Shown: positions 42,786 through 52,608, counted from the stretch's first letter. The stretch: DNA of 64,000 bases from JANQHS01 sp965227315 (GCA_965227315.1 OZ245737.1:1240001-1304000); one strand, 5' to 3'. Notes: a model not told the origin generated them from the sequence alone. Numbers and translations are program-made.

Positions 42786-44064
42786 GATCAACATCTGGAG
42801 CAAGCAGCTTGGAGCTGTAGCCTGGGACCCGGAACGCAACCTCGGGATACTGGAATTCTCCGAGGGGTTTGAAAACAATGGCTGGGACCTCTCCCCTGTC
42901 AACATGCCGCTTGAAGATCTTCAAAGAGGGCAACGCAGCTTCTTTTTCCCCAACCTCGGGCAGGATACCTTCGAAGGACTACCCGGTCTACTGGCGGATT
43001 CACTTCCCGATGCCTTCGGCAATGAAGTGCTTCGCTCCTGGGCAAGAAAGAAGGGTCAAGAAGTCAGCTCCCTTGACCCCCTCGAAAAACTCAGCTATGT
43101 AGGCACCCGTGCCATGGGAGCCCTGGAGTTCGTACCTCAAAAGGACACTCCGGAACCCGATGATGTCATCGAGGTGGAAAAACTGGTGGAGTTGAGCAAC
43201 CGCATACTCAAGGAAAAAGAGGGCTTTCGCGAAAGGCTTGACGGCGAGGATGAACAGGCCATGGCCAACCTGCTACGCCTGGGCTCTTCAGCAGGAGGGC
43301 GGAGACCCAAGGCCCTGATCAGCTATAATCCCGAGACCGGCGAAGTGAGGTCCGGTCAGGTACAGGCTCCGGAAGGCTTTGGCTATTACCTGATCAAATT
43401 CGATGGCGTGAACGAAGGAGGACTGGGAGATCCCAAGGGCTTCGGCAGACTGGAATATGCCTATTATCAGATCGCCCGGAAATGCGGGATCCGCATGATG
43501 CCTTCCTTTCTCTATAAAGAAGGTGGAAGAGCACATTTCATGACCAAAAGATTCGACCGCAAGGAAGACGGACGGAAGATCCACATGCAAACCCTTTGCG
43601 CCCTCTCCCATTTCGACTTCAACATGGCCGGAGCCTATTCCTATGAGGATGCCTTCGAAGAAATGCGGGCATTGGGCATCTCCTACCCCGAAATGGACGA
43701 GTTCTTCAGAAGAATGGTCTTCAATGTGATTGGCAGGAACCAGGACGATCATACCAAGAACATCTCCTTCCTGATGGATCAGGACGGCCAATGGGAGCTC
43801 TCACCAGCCTATGACATGACCTGGAGCTATAATCCCACCGGAGAGTGGACCTATGTACATCAGATGACCATCAATGGCAAAAGGACAGACATCAACATGA
43901 AGGATCTAATAGATATAGCCGAGAGGCAAAGCATCAAAAAGCCCCGGGAGATCATTGAGGAAGTGAAAGAGGCTTTCGCAGAATTTAAAACAACCGCCAT
44001 AGCTGCGGGGGTGGCAGAAAGCAGGATCAAAAAAGTGATACCCACCCTTCGATTGACCATCTGA
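42772..44064 (+). CDS. hipA: HipA-type serine/threonine kinase toxin
   Basis: The frame is open from 42667 but inside hipB; ATG 42772 (MAALKINIWSKQLGAVAW) is the proper start, giving 430 residues. An N-terminal HipA domain (about 5-105) precedes the kinase core with glycine-rich loop SSAGGRRPKALI and the catalytic motif NQDDHTKN (323-330) followed by the metal-binding DMTW. E. coli HipA phosphorylates glutamyl-tRNA synthetase and triggers persistence; targets here are unknown. HipB and HipA form a toxin-antitoxin pair. Confidence 0.92.
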   Translation: MAALKINIWSKQLGAVAWDPERNLGILEFSEGFENNGWDLSPVNMPLEDLQRGQRSFFFPNLGQDTFEGLPGLLADSLPDAFGNEVLRSWARKKGQEVSSLDPLEKLSYVGTRAMGALEFVPQKDTPEPDDVIEVEKLVELSNRILKEKEGFRERLDGEDEQAMANLLRLGSSAGGRRPKALISYNPETGEVRSGQVQAPEGFGYYLIKFDGVNEGGLGDPKGFGRLEYAYYQIARKCGIRMMPSFLYKEGGRAHFMTKRFDRKEDGRKIHMQTLCALSHFDFNMAGAYSYEDAFEEMRALGISYPEMDEFFRRMVFNVIGRNQDDHTKNISFLMDQDGQWELSPAYDMTWSYNPTGEWTYVHQMTINGKRTDINMKDLIDIAERQSIKKPREIIEEVKEAFAEFKTTAIAAGVAESRIKKVIPTLRLTI

Positions 44065-44173
44065 AGAGTCGGATAAAAGAGCTTCGGCAAGTCATGTATC
44101 AATCGGAGATACAAATTCCATAGGATTGAACAATTTTGTTTGTTTGAGCATTGATCATTCAAAATCCAAAACC

Positions 44174-45088
44174 ATGAACAGAGAACAAGCCTGGCCGGAA
44201 CTGAACTTCAACGAAATGAAGGATACCATCGAGACCCTTCATCAATGGATACAGATTGTCGGCAAGATCAGGCTCAGGACCATGCCCTGGCAGAATCATT
44301 CCTGGCATACTTCGCTCTACATCAGCCCAACCGGTTATTCAACCCAAAGCATTCCCTATCAGGGCAGGACCTTCCAGATCGATTTTGATTTCAAAAAACA
44401 TCAGCTTCTTATTCAATGCTCCAATACGGATTCATTGAGCATGGACCTCAAGCCCATGACGGTGGCCGGGTTCTACAGGAGGATTTTCGACATGCTGGAG
44501 CAATTGGGCATCGATGTGAAGATCCATGCAAGTCCCAATGAAGTGGATCCGGCTATTCCATTCGAAGACAACACCGATAACAGATCTTACGATCCCGAAT
44601 CTGCTCAAACGCTTTGGAAAGCATTCAGCAAGGCCAATGAGGTCTTCAATGAGTTCAGGAGCAATTTCGTTGGCAAGGCAAGCCCGGTTCACCTGTTCTG
44701 GGGAGCATTCGATCTGGCCGTGACCAGGTTCTCCGGTCGTTCCGCCCCGCTACATCCCGGAGGCATGCCCAATATGCCCTTGGATGTGATGCAGGAGGCC
44801 TATTCCCAGGAGGTGAGCAGCGCTGGCCTTTGGCCGGGATCGGCGGATTTTCCTGTTCCGATCTTCTATGCCTATTCCTATCCGAGTCCCGAAGATTTCA
44901 GCAAACAACCTGTAAAACCGGCAGAAGCGTTTTTCAGTGAGGAGATGGGCGAGTTCATGTTGAAATACGAGGACCTGATCCGATCTGAAGATCCCGACAA
45001 GACCCTGATGGAATTCCTCCAAAGCACCTATGATGCAGCCTGCAATACCCTGGATTGGGATCGGGAGATGTTGGAAAGGAAGATCTGA
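44174..45088 (+). CDS. DUF5996 family protein
   Basis: The ATG at 44174 (MNREQAWPELNFNEMKDTIETLHQWIQIVGKIRLRT) gives 304 residues; the open frame reaches 44126 but adds nothing family-like. NHSWHTSLYISPTGYSTQSIPYQGRTFQIDFDF and FWGAFDLAVTRFSGR are DUF5996 hallmarks. The function is unknown; it is soluble. A short hairpin follows the stop. Confidence 0.85.
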   Translation: MNREQAWPELNFNEMKDTIETLHQWIQIVGKIRLRTMPWQNHSWHTSLYISPTGYSTQSIPYQGRTFQIDFDFKKHQLLIQCSNTDSLSMDLKPMTVAGFYRRIFDMLEQLGIDVKIHASPNEVDPAIPFEDNTDNRSYDPESAQTLWKAFSKANEVFNEFRSNFVGKASPVHLFWGAFDLAVTRFSGRSAPLHPGGMPNMPLDVMQEAYSQEVSSAGLWPGSADFPVPIFYAYSYPSPEDFSKQPVKPAEAFFSEEMGEFMLKYEDLIRSEDPDKTLMEFLQSTYDAACNTLDWDREMLERKI

Positions 45089-45089
45089 T

Positions 45090-45107
45090 TTCCCAAGCGG
45101 GAATTTT
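45090..45107 (+). terminator. Weak terminator after the DUF5996 gene
   Basis: TTCCC (45090-45094) and GGGAA (45099-45103) form a 5-bp stem with a 4-nt loop, followed by TTTT. Confidence 0.4.
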
Positions 45108-45205
45108 GGTTGCATGATCAGTTCATTCATTCCAGGGGATTGGGAACTGATGGCTTGACCCGATTGTAAATCCCTGCCTTGTTTTTGATTCTCCGGCACA
45201 GCTTG

Positions 45206-45213
45206 TAACTTTC
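45206..45213 (+). promoter_or_regulatory. Near-consensus promoter of the trypsin-like protease gene
   Basis: TAACTTTC matches TAnnTTTG at seven of eight bases, with TTG (45185-45187) 18 bp upstream. The leader to the ATG at 45238 would be short. Confidence 0.45.
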
Positions 45214-45237
45214 TTGTCACAACCAAATTCTACTGCC

Positions 45238-46479
45238 ATGACAAGATCCCTACTGCTACTGATCTTTCTGATCCAATTTATTCCTGCATTCAGCCGTGAG
45301 ACCTACCCCATCGAGATCCGACGCGTAAAGGTCAATCTGAAGGAAGGGCAACTCATCGGAAACGATGACAAAACAAAGCCAGGAGAGCCCATAGTGCTTA
45401 CAAACCAAATGATAGGGGATGATTATTACGACCGAAACTTCAGGTCAAAGAATGATTTCTACGAGAATGAGATCATCGAAAACATCGAGGCTGGTTTGCT
45501 GGCCCTGGGCATGAAAGTGGACGGCTATGGAAATGTATTTGTTGAACTCAGGGAATACGAAGCGCCTCGTTACGCCATTGCCATATTCATAACCGATTTG
45601 AAGTTCACCGCGAAAAGAAATAAGGATATGGCGGCACGGGTTTCGGGCATTAGCAAATTCCATTCGCACATGGAAATTCAAATTCAAATGCTAGACCTGA
45701 TCTCTGATAAAATTGTCCTGGACAAAAAAATAAAAAGTGAATTCTATGATGAAAACACCCCCGGGTACGACCATGACCTCGGGAACTATAAAAATTATCT
45801 GGAGGATGTTTTCAAAAAACTGGCAAGGGATATTTCACTGGACCCTGAATTCAATGAGCTCATTACGGTTAGGGAAAAAGATGCGGTTTCCTCGGACCCC
45901 GGAACTCCTATAGACGTCAACAACAATAACGAAAGCATGAGCATACAGGAAGTGATCGGTTCGACTGTGACCATACAAATGGGAAGCGGCCATGGCAGCG
46001 GGGTGATCATCTCTTCTGATGGCCTGATCCTCACCTGCCAACATGTGGTCTATTCCACCGAAGAGGTGGAGGTGGTCTTTGCGAATGGCGTAAAAACAAA
46101 GGCAAAAATAATCCGCAAGTCGCCCGAATTTGATCTGGCACTTCTGCAGCTCAATGATATGCAAAGCAATGGGGTGCCTTTTTTCAAGGGAGATATCACC
46201 GAACCGGGAACCGAGGCCTGGGCCGTTGGTACGCCGGGATACAGAAATCTTGGCCAATCGGTGACCAGGGGTATCGTCAGTGCCACACGCCAATTCGATG
46301 ATAAGACCTATCTGCAGACCGATGCCAGTGTAAGCCCGGGTAATAGCGGAGGTCCATTGGTCAACAGCGAAGGTCAACTCCTGGGGATCGTCAATGCCAA
46401 GATCGTCCGGGATGACATGGAAGGAGTTGGGTTCGCAATTCCTGTGAAAGTGGCTCTGGAAAAGCTGAACCTCAAATAG
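45238..46479 (+). CDS. Secreted trypsin-like (S1C) serine protease with novel N-terminal domain
   Basis: Start ATG 45238 (MTRSLLLLIFLIQFIPAFS, signal peptide) gives 413 residues. Residues 20-215 form an uncharacterised domain (IEIRRVKVNLKEGQLIGND...ENEIIENIEAGLLALGMKVDG...SHMEIQIQMLDLISDKIVLDKKIKSE), resembling in pattern the YajG-like lipoproteins. Residues 240-413 are a trypsin fold with His269 in LTCQHVV, Asp299 in FDLALLQL and Ser370 in PGNSGGPLV. No PDZ domain follows, unlike HtrA/DegP. It probably works in the periplasm. Confidence 0.85.
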   Translation: MTRSLLLLIFLIQFIPAFSRETYPIEIRRVKVNLKEGQLIGNDDKTKPGEPIVLTNQMIGDDYYDRNFRSKNDFYENEIIENIEAGLLALGMKVDGYGNVFVELREYEAPRYAIAIFITDLKFTAKRNKDMAARVSGISKFHSHMEIQIQMLDLISDKIVLDKKIKSEFYDENTPGYDHDLGNYKNYLEDVFKKLARDISLDPEFNELITVREKDAVSSDPGTPIDVNNNNESMSIQEVIGSTVTIQMGSGHGSGVIISSDGLILTCQHVVYSTEEVEVVFANGVKTKAKIIRKSPEFDLALLQLNDMQSNGVPFFKGDITEPGTEAWAVGTPGYRNLGQSVTRGIVSATRQFDDKTYLQTDASVSPGNSGGPLVNSEGQLLGIVNAKIVRDDMEGVGFAIPVKVALEKLNLK

Positions 46480-46488
46480 AAAGCGATC

Positions 46489-46884
46489 ATGGTCGATCCA
46501 GCCATTCAAAGTTTCAATCGATCACATGCCCCGGAGGAGAATGAAATATGCCAAAGGCTGGCTGAGCTTCTCGATCGTTTCCTTCCCGAGGCCGAGAGCA
46601 AGATCTGGCATCGCCACCCGGTTTGGTTTCTGAACGAAAATCCAACAGTGGGGTATAGCAAGCTCAAGGCGGGCATCAGACTGATGTTCTGGAGCGGCGC
46701 TGATTTTGAAGAAAAGGATCTGAAGCCGGGATCAGGAAAATTCAAGGATGCTTCGATCATGTACACCGCCGCCGACCAGATCGATGAAAAAGACCTGGAG
46801 AGATGGGTGAGAAAATCCCGGGAGATCCAATGGGATTATAAGAATATCTACAAGACCAAGGGGAAGCTGTTTCGGTTGAATTAG
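46489..46884 (+). CDS. DUF1801 domain protein
   Basis: The 131-residue soluble protein shows the DUF1801 (YdhG-like) pattern: LAELLDRFLPEAESKIWHRHPVWFLNENPTVGYSKLKAGIRLMFWSG and a C-terminal helix (DEKDLERWVRKSREIQWDYKNIYKTKGK). The function is unknown. It starts 9 bp after the protease gene, perhaps in the same transcript. It is the first of three DUF1801-type genes within 11.5 kb. Confidence 0.75.
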   Translation: MVDPAIQSFNRSHAPEENEICQRLAELLDRFLPEAESKIWHRHPVWFLNENPTVGYSKLKAGIRLMFWSGADFEEKDLKPGSGKFKDASIMYTAADQIDEKDLERWVRKSREIQWDYKNIYKTKGKLFRLN

Positions 46885-47056
46885 GTATATGAATGGAGCA
46901 TTCCAAAACAGTTGAAGTTCATTTCCTTAAGCGCAACAACTATTGATTTGAATCCATTGTCTTAAGATCCTGAACCGTTTTTCAGTAGCGTTTTGAAATT
47001 GACGATATGCTCATAGGAAGAAAAGCAAATAATCTCCAACTTTGCATTCCGGTTCC

Positions 47057-49990
47057 ATGATCATGATCAACACCTTAAAGCATCAAATCCTCTTTTTCTC
47101 CATATTCTTTTATGGAAGCCTTGTGCTTCATGTTCCTGCTTTTTCTCAGGTTGAGTTGGTATATGATATCAACCCTTCATCAAATCATTCCTGGGGACCT
47201 GAGTTGATGACGGTTTTTAACGGAAAGCTCTATTTCAGAACCAGTGATGGGATTAGCGGAGAGGAACTTTGGGAATATGACGGCATCAATCCGCCCTCAT
47301 TGGTTGCTGATATCATGCCGGGACCTCAAGGCATCTCAGCCTTCTGGCTCAAGGTTTTTCAGGGAAAACTCTATTTCAGTGCCAGAGATGGGGTTCATGG
47401 AGCGGAACTCTGGGCTTATGATGGTGTCAATCCCCCCGCCATGGTCTATGATATAAGGCCGGGTTCAGCAAGCGGATTGTTAGGGGAGGTAACCGAGTAC
47501 AACAACAAATTGTATTTCCGCGCTAGTGATGGTATTCATGGTGATGAGCTATGGGAATATGATGGAGTCAACCCACCCGGTATGGTGTATGATCTTTATC
47601 CCGGCACCCCGGGGATCACACCCCTGGCACTCAGGGTTTTCAACAACAAATTATATTTCGTGGCATTCGACACGACCACGATCAATGTGCGACGGCCTTA
47701 CACCTATGACGGAGTAAATCCCCCCACCATCGATTCGGTTCTGGGGGTATTGGGATTAAACAACGCCACTGGACGCAATGACAATATCGTTGTCAACAAC
47801 AAATTCTATTCCGGGGGACTTTTGTATTCCGGAAATACGACCGGAGTTGAGCTTTGGGAATATGATGGAGTCAACCCACCAAACCTCATCATGGACATCT
47901 GGCCCGGTTCCAATAGTTCCCGTCCTCTGGATTTTGAAGTCTTGGGGAACGATGTAATTTTTCGGGCAAACGATGGGACCAATGGAAATGAGATCTGGAA
48001 ATATGATGGCGTAAATCCCCCTTTCATGATCCAGAATTTAAATCCCGGAGGTCTGATATTCCCGGATTACTTGACCGTGGTTTATGGTAAACTGTATTAC
48101 AGTCATTCCGATGGGATCCATGGGATCGAACCCTGGGTGTATGACGGAGTAAACCCGCCAAGCATGATCCAGGACATCCGCGTAGGCCCTGGCCATAGCG
48201 GCGCAAGGGGATTTGTCGGATATAACGGAAAACTCTATTTCGCCGCCAGAGATGCGGCCCATGGTCAGGAGCTAAGAGTCCTATGTCCCAAGGATACGCT
48301 GATCAAAACAGTAAACACCTGCGCGGCATACATATGGCCTGTCAACGGGCAGACCTATACCAGCAGTGGTATTTATAGCGAACAGATCCTGAACACCAAT
48401 GGCTGCGATTCGGTTAAGATCCTTGATCTCACGATCACTGGTACAAATACCACTCTTGAAGTGGTCAATGAATGTGACAGTTTTTACTGGCCGGTGACCG
48501 ATCGTTTCTATACAAGCTCTGGTCTTTATCTCGACAGCACTACAAGCGGGGGTTGCGATTCGGTGGCCGTTCTGGAATTGACCATTGGTTCCACCCATTT
48601 TCAGACTCCGGCTGTCACCGCCTGTGACAGTTTCGTTTCGTTCAGTGGAAACTCGGTATGGCGGAACTCGGGTGTTTATATGGATACCCTGCCAACCATG
48701 CTCGGCTGTGACAGTGTTTTTCAAATCGATCTGACCATCAATTCCTCGGATATCAGTATGACCCAGACCATCCAGCAATGCGATAGTTTTTTCTGGGCCT
48801 CAAACGGCATAACCTATTTTACCGGCGGCCAATACACGGAAATACTTCAAAACAACAAAGGCTGTGATTCCTTGGTCTCCCTCGATCTGACCATCAATCA
48901 AAGCACTTCGGATTCTCAATCCGTCCATGCCTGCGATAGTTTCTTTTGGGCGGAAACCAATCAGTACTATTACGCTTCCGGCCAATATCAAAATCTGCTT
49001 TCGAGCTCAGAGGGCTGCGATTCCATTCTGGAACTGGATCTGGATATCAGCCCCAGCTATTTCCTAAGCCAATCTTTGAGTTCATGCGACAGTTTTGTCG
49101 CCCCGGGCAGTCTGAAGGTTTGGACCAACAGCGGCATCTACCTGGATACATTCTTGACAACATCGGGTTGTGACAGCGTCTTTCAATATGACCTCACCGT
49201 TCATTATGCCGATTCAAGTACCGAGTCCGTCCAATCCTGTGACAGTTTTACCTGGTCCACCAACAATACCACCTATTATTCATCCGGACAGTATTCCGGT
49301 CTTCTTACAACGCAGTCAGGCTGCGACAGCCTTGTTCATTTATCCCTGGATATTCTCAGTTCCGATGAGCTATCTATTTTCGATACCATCTGCCAGGGAG
49401 ATCAATACTTTTTTGGAAACCAGACTTACACGAACAGTGGAACAATACAAAAACACTTCGTCAACAATCAGGGCTGCGATAGCTCAGTGACCCTGAACCT
49501 TCATGTAAAACCCGTCAATATCCAGGTAGCCTACCAGGCACCGGTATTGATCAGTTTTTCCGCAAACGGGCAACTGGAATGGCTGAATTGCGATAGCGCT
49601 TTTGCGCCTGTGGGCAATGAAAGTGATCAGGTTTTTCTCCCACCCTATTCGGGCAGCTATGCCGTGAGAGTCAGCCAGGATGGATGTGTAGACACCAGCG
49701 ATTGTGTCTCGGTCATGGTGAGCGGGTTAAATAATGTGGCGTTTGATGAATTCCACATCGTACCAAATCCCGCGCAGGATTACGTGATCTTGCAAATTCC
49801 CGAAAGCCAAATCGGAAGCGAAATTCAACTCAGTCTGCTGGATGCACAAGGAAAGACCGTGCAAGTAAATCAGCTTGAAAAAAGAGCCGATGAACTCAAA
49901 ATTGATCTTGCGGGCATGGCTCCAGGATCCTACCAATTGGTCATCCGATCACAATCCTATTTTCAGGTTATAAGACTGGTGAAAAAGTAA
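47057..49990 (+). CDS. T9SS-exported protein: seven ELWxYDG repeats plus eight CDS-type repeats
   Basis: Start ATG 47057 (or 47063) precedes a signal peptide. Seven repeats of about 50 residues carry ELWEYDGVNPPxMVYDIxPG (hyalin/ELWxxDGT type, about 25-400), fitting a propeller. Eight cysteine-bearing repeats follow (CDSFFWxxxNxxYxxSGxY...GCDSxxxLDLTI), of the same type as in the 20940 protein. The C-terminal 75 residues (VPNPAQDYVILQI...MAPGSYQLVIRSQSYFQVIRLVKK) are a T9SS sorting domain. It is a modular relative of the 20940-24386 protein with a different propeller head. Confidence 0.85.
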   Translation: MIMINTLKHQILFFSIFFYGSLVLHVPAFSQVELVYDINPSSNHSWGPELMTVFNGKLYFRTSDGISGEELWEYDGINPPSLVADIMPGPQGISAFWLKVFQGKLYFSARDGVHGAELWAYDGVNPPAMVYDIRPGSASGLLGEVTEYNNKLYFRASDGIHGDELWEYDGVNPPGMVYDLYPGTPGITPLALRVFNNKLYFVAFDTTTINVRRPYTYDGVNPPTIDSVLGVLGLNNATGRNDNIVVNNKFYSGGLLYSGNTTGVELWEYDGVNPPNLIMDIWPGSNSSRPLDFEVLGNDVIFRANDGTNGNEIWKYDGVNPPFMIQNLNPGGLIFPDYLTVVYGKLYYSHSDGIHGIEPWVYDGVNPPSMIQDIRVGPGHSGARGFVGYNGKLYFAARDAAHGQELRVLCPKDTLIKTVNTCAAYIWPVNGQTYTSSGIYSEQILNTNGCDSVKILDLTITGTNTTLEVVNECDSFYWPVTDRFYTSSGLYLDSTTSGGCDSVAVLELTIGSTHFQTPAVTACDSFVSFSGNSVWRNSGVYMDTLPTMLGCDSVFQIDLTINSSDISMTQTIQQCDSFFWASNGITYFTGGQYTEILQNNKGCDSLVSLDLTINQSTSDSQSVHACDSFFWAETNQYYYASGQYQNLLSSSEGCDSILELDLDISPSYFLSQSLSSCDSFVAPGSLKVWTNSGIYLDTFLTTSGCDSVFQYDLTVHYADSSTESVQSCDSFTWSTNNTTYYSSGQYSGLLTTQSGCDSLVHLSLDILSSDELSIFDTICQGDQYFFGNQTYTNSGTIQKHFVNNQGCDSSVTLNLHVKPVNIQVAYQAPVLISFSANGQLEWLNCDSAFAPVGNESDQVFLPPYSGSYAVRVSQDGCVDTSDCVSVMVSGLNNVAFDEFHIVPNPAQDYVILQIPESQIGSEIQLSLLDAQGKTVQVNQLEKRADELKIDLAGMAPGSYQLVIRSQSYFQVIRLVKK

Positions 49991-50074
49991 TTGCCAAACC
50001 TTTTCAGGATAATTCATTTGCCGATTTTGGTATTTAAGACTGCCGGATCAGTATTTTGATCGCAGTTTTGAAAA

Positions 50075-50725
50075 ATGAAACCCCTTGATGTAGAACAATA
50101 TCTAGGCGAGGGCTGCGGTCGATGCGAATTTGGTGGCACTCCCGAATGCAAGGTCCATGACTGGAGAAAGGAACTCGAAGCCATAAGGGAGATCGTGGTT
50201 TCCTGTGGCTTGAGGGAAGAGATCAAATGGGGGGTTCCCTGTTATACACATCATGGTAAAAACGTACTCCTGATCAGCGCATTCAGATCTTATTCCGTCA
50301 TCAGCTTTTTCAAGGGAGCGCTTGTGGATGATCCAAATCACTTGCTTGTTAAACCAGGAGAGAATTCGCAGGCGTCAAGAATGTTCAGAGTTGAAGGTCT
50401 TAAGGATGTCAGGGATTATGAGGAAGAGATCAGGCAACTGGTTTTGAATGCCATAGAGGTGGAAGCCTCCGACAAAAAGATCGAATTCAAAAGAAACCCG
50501 GAACCTTTGCCAGAGGAATTGGAAGAAAAACTCGCTGAGGATCCAAGCCTTCGGTCGGCTTTCGAATCCCTGACTCCTGGTCGTCAGCGTGGATGGATCA
50601 TTTATTTTTCCTCCCCAAAAAGATCGGAAACCAGGAAAACACGCATTGAAAAAAGCGTTGGCAAGATCCTCAACGGTGAGGGAATGCACGATAAATATCA
50701 ATCAAGAACAAAAAAGAAAACATGA
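50075..50725 (+). CDS. YdeI/OmpD-associated (DUF1801) family protein
   Basis: The 216-residue soluble protein has a DUF1801-like first part (WRKELEAIREIVVSCGLREEIKWGVPCYTHHGKNVLLISAFRSYSVISFFKGAL) and a YdeI/OmdA-like end (LPEELEEKLAEDPSLRSAFESLTPGRQRGWIIYFSSPKRSETRKTRIEKSVGKI). The role is unclear; YdeI homologues are linked to envelope stress and peptide resistance. It overlaps the phosphatase gene by 4 bp (ATGA). Confidence 0.82.
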   Translation: MKPLDVEQYLGEGCGRCEFGGTPECKVHDWRKELEAIREIVVSCGLREEIKWGVPCYTHHGKNVLLISAFRSYSVISFFKGALVDDPNHLLVKPGENSQASRMFRVEGLKDVRDYEEEIRQLVLNAIEVEASDKKIEFKRNPEPLPEELEEKLAEDPSLRSAFESLTPGRQRGWIIYFSSPKRSETRKTRIEKSVGKILNGEGMHDKYQSRTKKKT

Positions 50726-51594
50726 AACTCCTTAATACGGCTCTCATCCCATTCATCCTTTTATTCTCTTGTCAGCAGGAGGAACAGCAAAGTTTCACAA
50801 GACATATTGAACTTGAAGGACAGGTTAATTTCAGAGATCTGGGAAACTACCAGACCGAATCAGGAGCCATGGTAAGACCGGGAATGGTTTATCGCTCGGG
50901 TTCCCTGAATAAACTCACAACTCAGGACCTGGAAATACTTCAGGACCTGGGAATCAGAACCGTGATCAGTTTTCTTACTCAGGAAGAGATCAGCAAACTA
51001 GGGGAAGACCAATTACCCGAGGAAGTCCAATATTATAATTTTCCTATTTACGGACAGGGCGATGAGATCAATGACCTGATCCAAGCTCGGGAAACAGGTG
51101 ATTTTTCAGCCATCCCCAGCGATATCAATGCAAAATTCCATCGCATGGTCACCGAAACCGGGAAGGAAGCCTACTCAGATCTCTTTGAAATTCTATCAAA
51201 TTCGGAATCCTTTCCCCTGGTCTTCCACTGTTCTCATGGCGTGCACCGAACAGGAACCGCCTCTGCCCTCTTGCTGAACTCTCTTGGCATCCCCTGGTCT
51301 ACCATTGAAGAAGATTACATGCTTTCAAATACGTACCGGGGGCCAGAAAGCCGGGAAAGTGTCAGCCACCTGGACTCGATTGCCCGGTTTAATGATTCAA
51401 TCCCGGATAAGGATCTGAACCGGAAATACATTGAAAGTTTCTTTTTCCTTCAAAAGGATTATATAAATGGAACCCGGATTCATATCCTTGAACAGTATGG
51501 TTCGTTCGACGAATATTATTCCGAAGCAGGCATATCTGAAAATACAAGGGGCAAAATTGAGTCCATCCTTCTGAGCGAATCAGAAACCAAATGA
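50722..51594 (+). CDS. Tyrosine-protein phosphatase lipoprotein
   Basis: The 290-residue product has a lipobox (ILLFSC, Cys17) and a dual-specificity-type phosphatase domain: VNFRDLGNYQTESGAMVRPGMVYRSG and the P-loop HCSHGVHRTG with Cys170 and Arg176. Bacterial members are atypical phosphatases that may act on protein or phosphoinositide substrates. Its ends overlap both neighbours by 4 bp, indicating strong translational coupling. Confidence 0.88.
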   Translation: MKLLNTALIPFILLFSCQQEEQQSFTRHIELEGQVNFRDLGNYQTESGAMVRPGMVYRSGSLNKLTTQDLEILQDLGIRTVISFLTQEEISKLGEDQLPEEVQYYNFPIYGQGDEINDLIQARETGDFSAIPSDINAKFHRMVTETGKEAYSDLFEILSNSESFPLVFHCSHGVHRTGTASALLLNSLGIPWSTIEEDYMLSNTYRGPESRESVSHLDSIARFNDSIPDKDLNRKYIESFFFLQKDYINGTRIHILEQYGSFDEYYSEAGISENTRGKIESILLSESETK

Positions 51595-52394
51595 TTCAGG
51601 ATTATTTTCCAAAACGCATCATCTGCCTGACAGAGGAGCCGACGGAAACCCTTTATCTCCTTGGTGAAGAAGAAAGGATCATCGGCATCTCCGGATTCAC
51701 GGTAAGACCGCCCAGAGCCAGGAAGGAAAAACCCAAGGTCTCGGCCTTTACCGAGGCCAATATCCAAAAGATCCTGGAGCTCAAACCGGATCTGGTCATC
51801 GGTTTTTCCGATATCCAGGCAGACATTGCAAGGCAGTTGATCAGCCAGGGGGTTCAGGTCTGGATCACCAACCACCGCAGCGTTGAGGAGGTCTTCCAAT
51901 TCATTGTTCAGATGGGAAGCATGGTTGGAAGGACCGATGAAGCGATTGCTCTGGTGCAGCAGTTCCGGTCCTTGATCGATAAAATACAAACAGCTAATAG
52001 CCATCGCAATATCAAGCCCAAGGTCTACTTTGAAGAATGGTATGATCCTCTCATCACCGGGATCAGGTGGGTCAGCGAGATCATCGAGATCGCCGGAGGA
52101 GTTGATATTTTTCCGGAACATCGCCAAGCCTCCCTTGCAAAGGACCGGATCCTCGCAGACCCGGGAGAAGTGATCCGGAGAGATCCGGACATCATCCTCG
52201 CATCCTGGTGTGGTAAGATGTTCAAAAAGGATCGTCTGGTCGGAAGAACGGGATGGGAGCAGATCCAGGCGGTCAAAAACGACGACATCCATGAGATCGA
52301 TTCGGCCATCATACTTCAACCCGGACCGGCCTCGGTATCCGAAGGTGTGAAGTTAATTGCTGAGATTATCAATGATTGGTCGGACCAGAAATGA
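51591..52394 (+). CDS. BtuF-like ABC substrate-binding protein without signal peptide
   Basis: The 267-residue product has the class III binding-protein fold (KRIICLTEEPTETLYLLGEEERIIGISGFTV...ILELKPDLVIGFSDIQADIARQL...PDIILASWCGKMF...). This matches cobalamin/ferri-siderophore binding proteins. No signal peptide or lipobox is present, and no permease or ATPase gene is nearby, so it may act in the cytosol or represent a moonlighting member. It overlaps the phosphatase gene by 4 bp. Confidence 0.8.
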   Translation: MIQDYFPKRIICLTEEPTETLYLLGEEERIIGISGFTVRPPRARKEKPKVSAFTEANIQKILELKPDLVIGFSDIQADIARQLISQGVQVWITNHRSVEEVFQFIVQMGSMVGRTDEAIALVQQFRSLIDKIQTANSHRNIKPKVYFEEWYDPLITGIRWVSEIIEIAGGVDIFPEHRQASLAKDRILADPGEVIRRDPDIILASWCGKMFKKDRLVGRTGWEQIQAVKNDDIHEIDSAIILQPGPASVSEGVKLIAEIINDWSDQK

Positions 52395-52608
52395 CACTGC
52401 CAACACAAAAAAAACATCATATATGATCCTTCAATCCGAAGAAAACTGTGACAGAACAGCAGGATTATGGCGCATTGTTAAATGATCAACAAGTGCTTAT
52501 ATGCGAGGGTGTTAACTTATCGTAAATTTTTAGGCATGAGGTCAACTATTCCTGCTCAGATTTGTTTCGATTGAATAGAATTGTAAAACCTAGAAATACC
52601 AAATCATA

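Noticed and set aside
52423..52485. A short ATG frame in the gap before the SDR gene.
   Set aside because: About 20 codons with no conservation signal or promoter; chance is sufficient.
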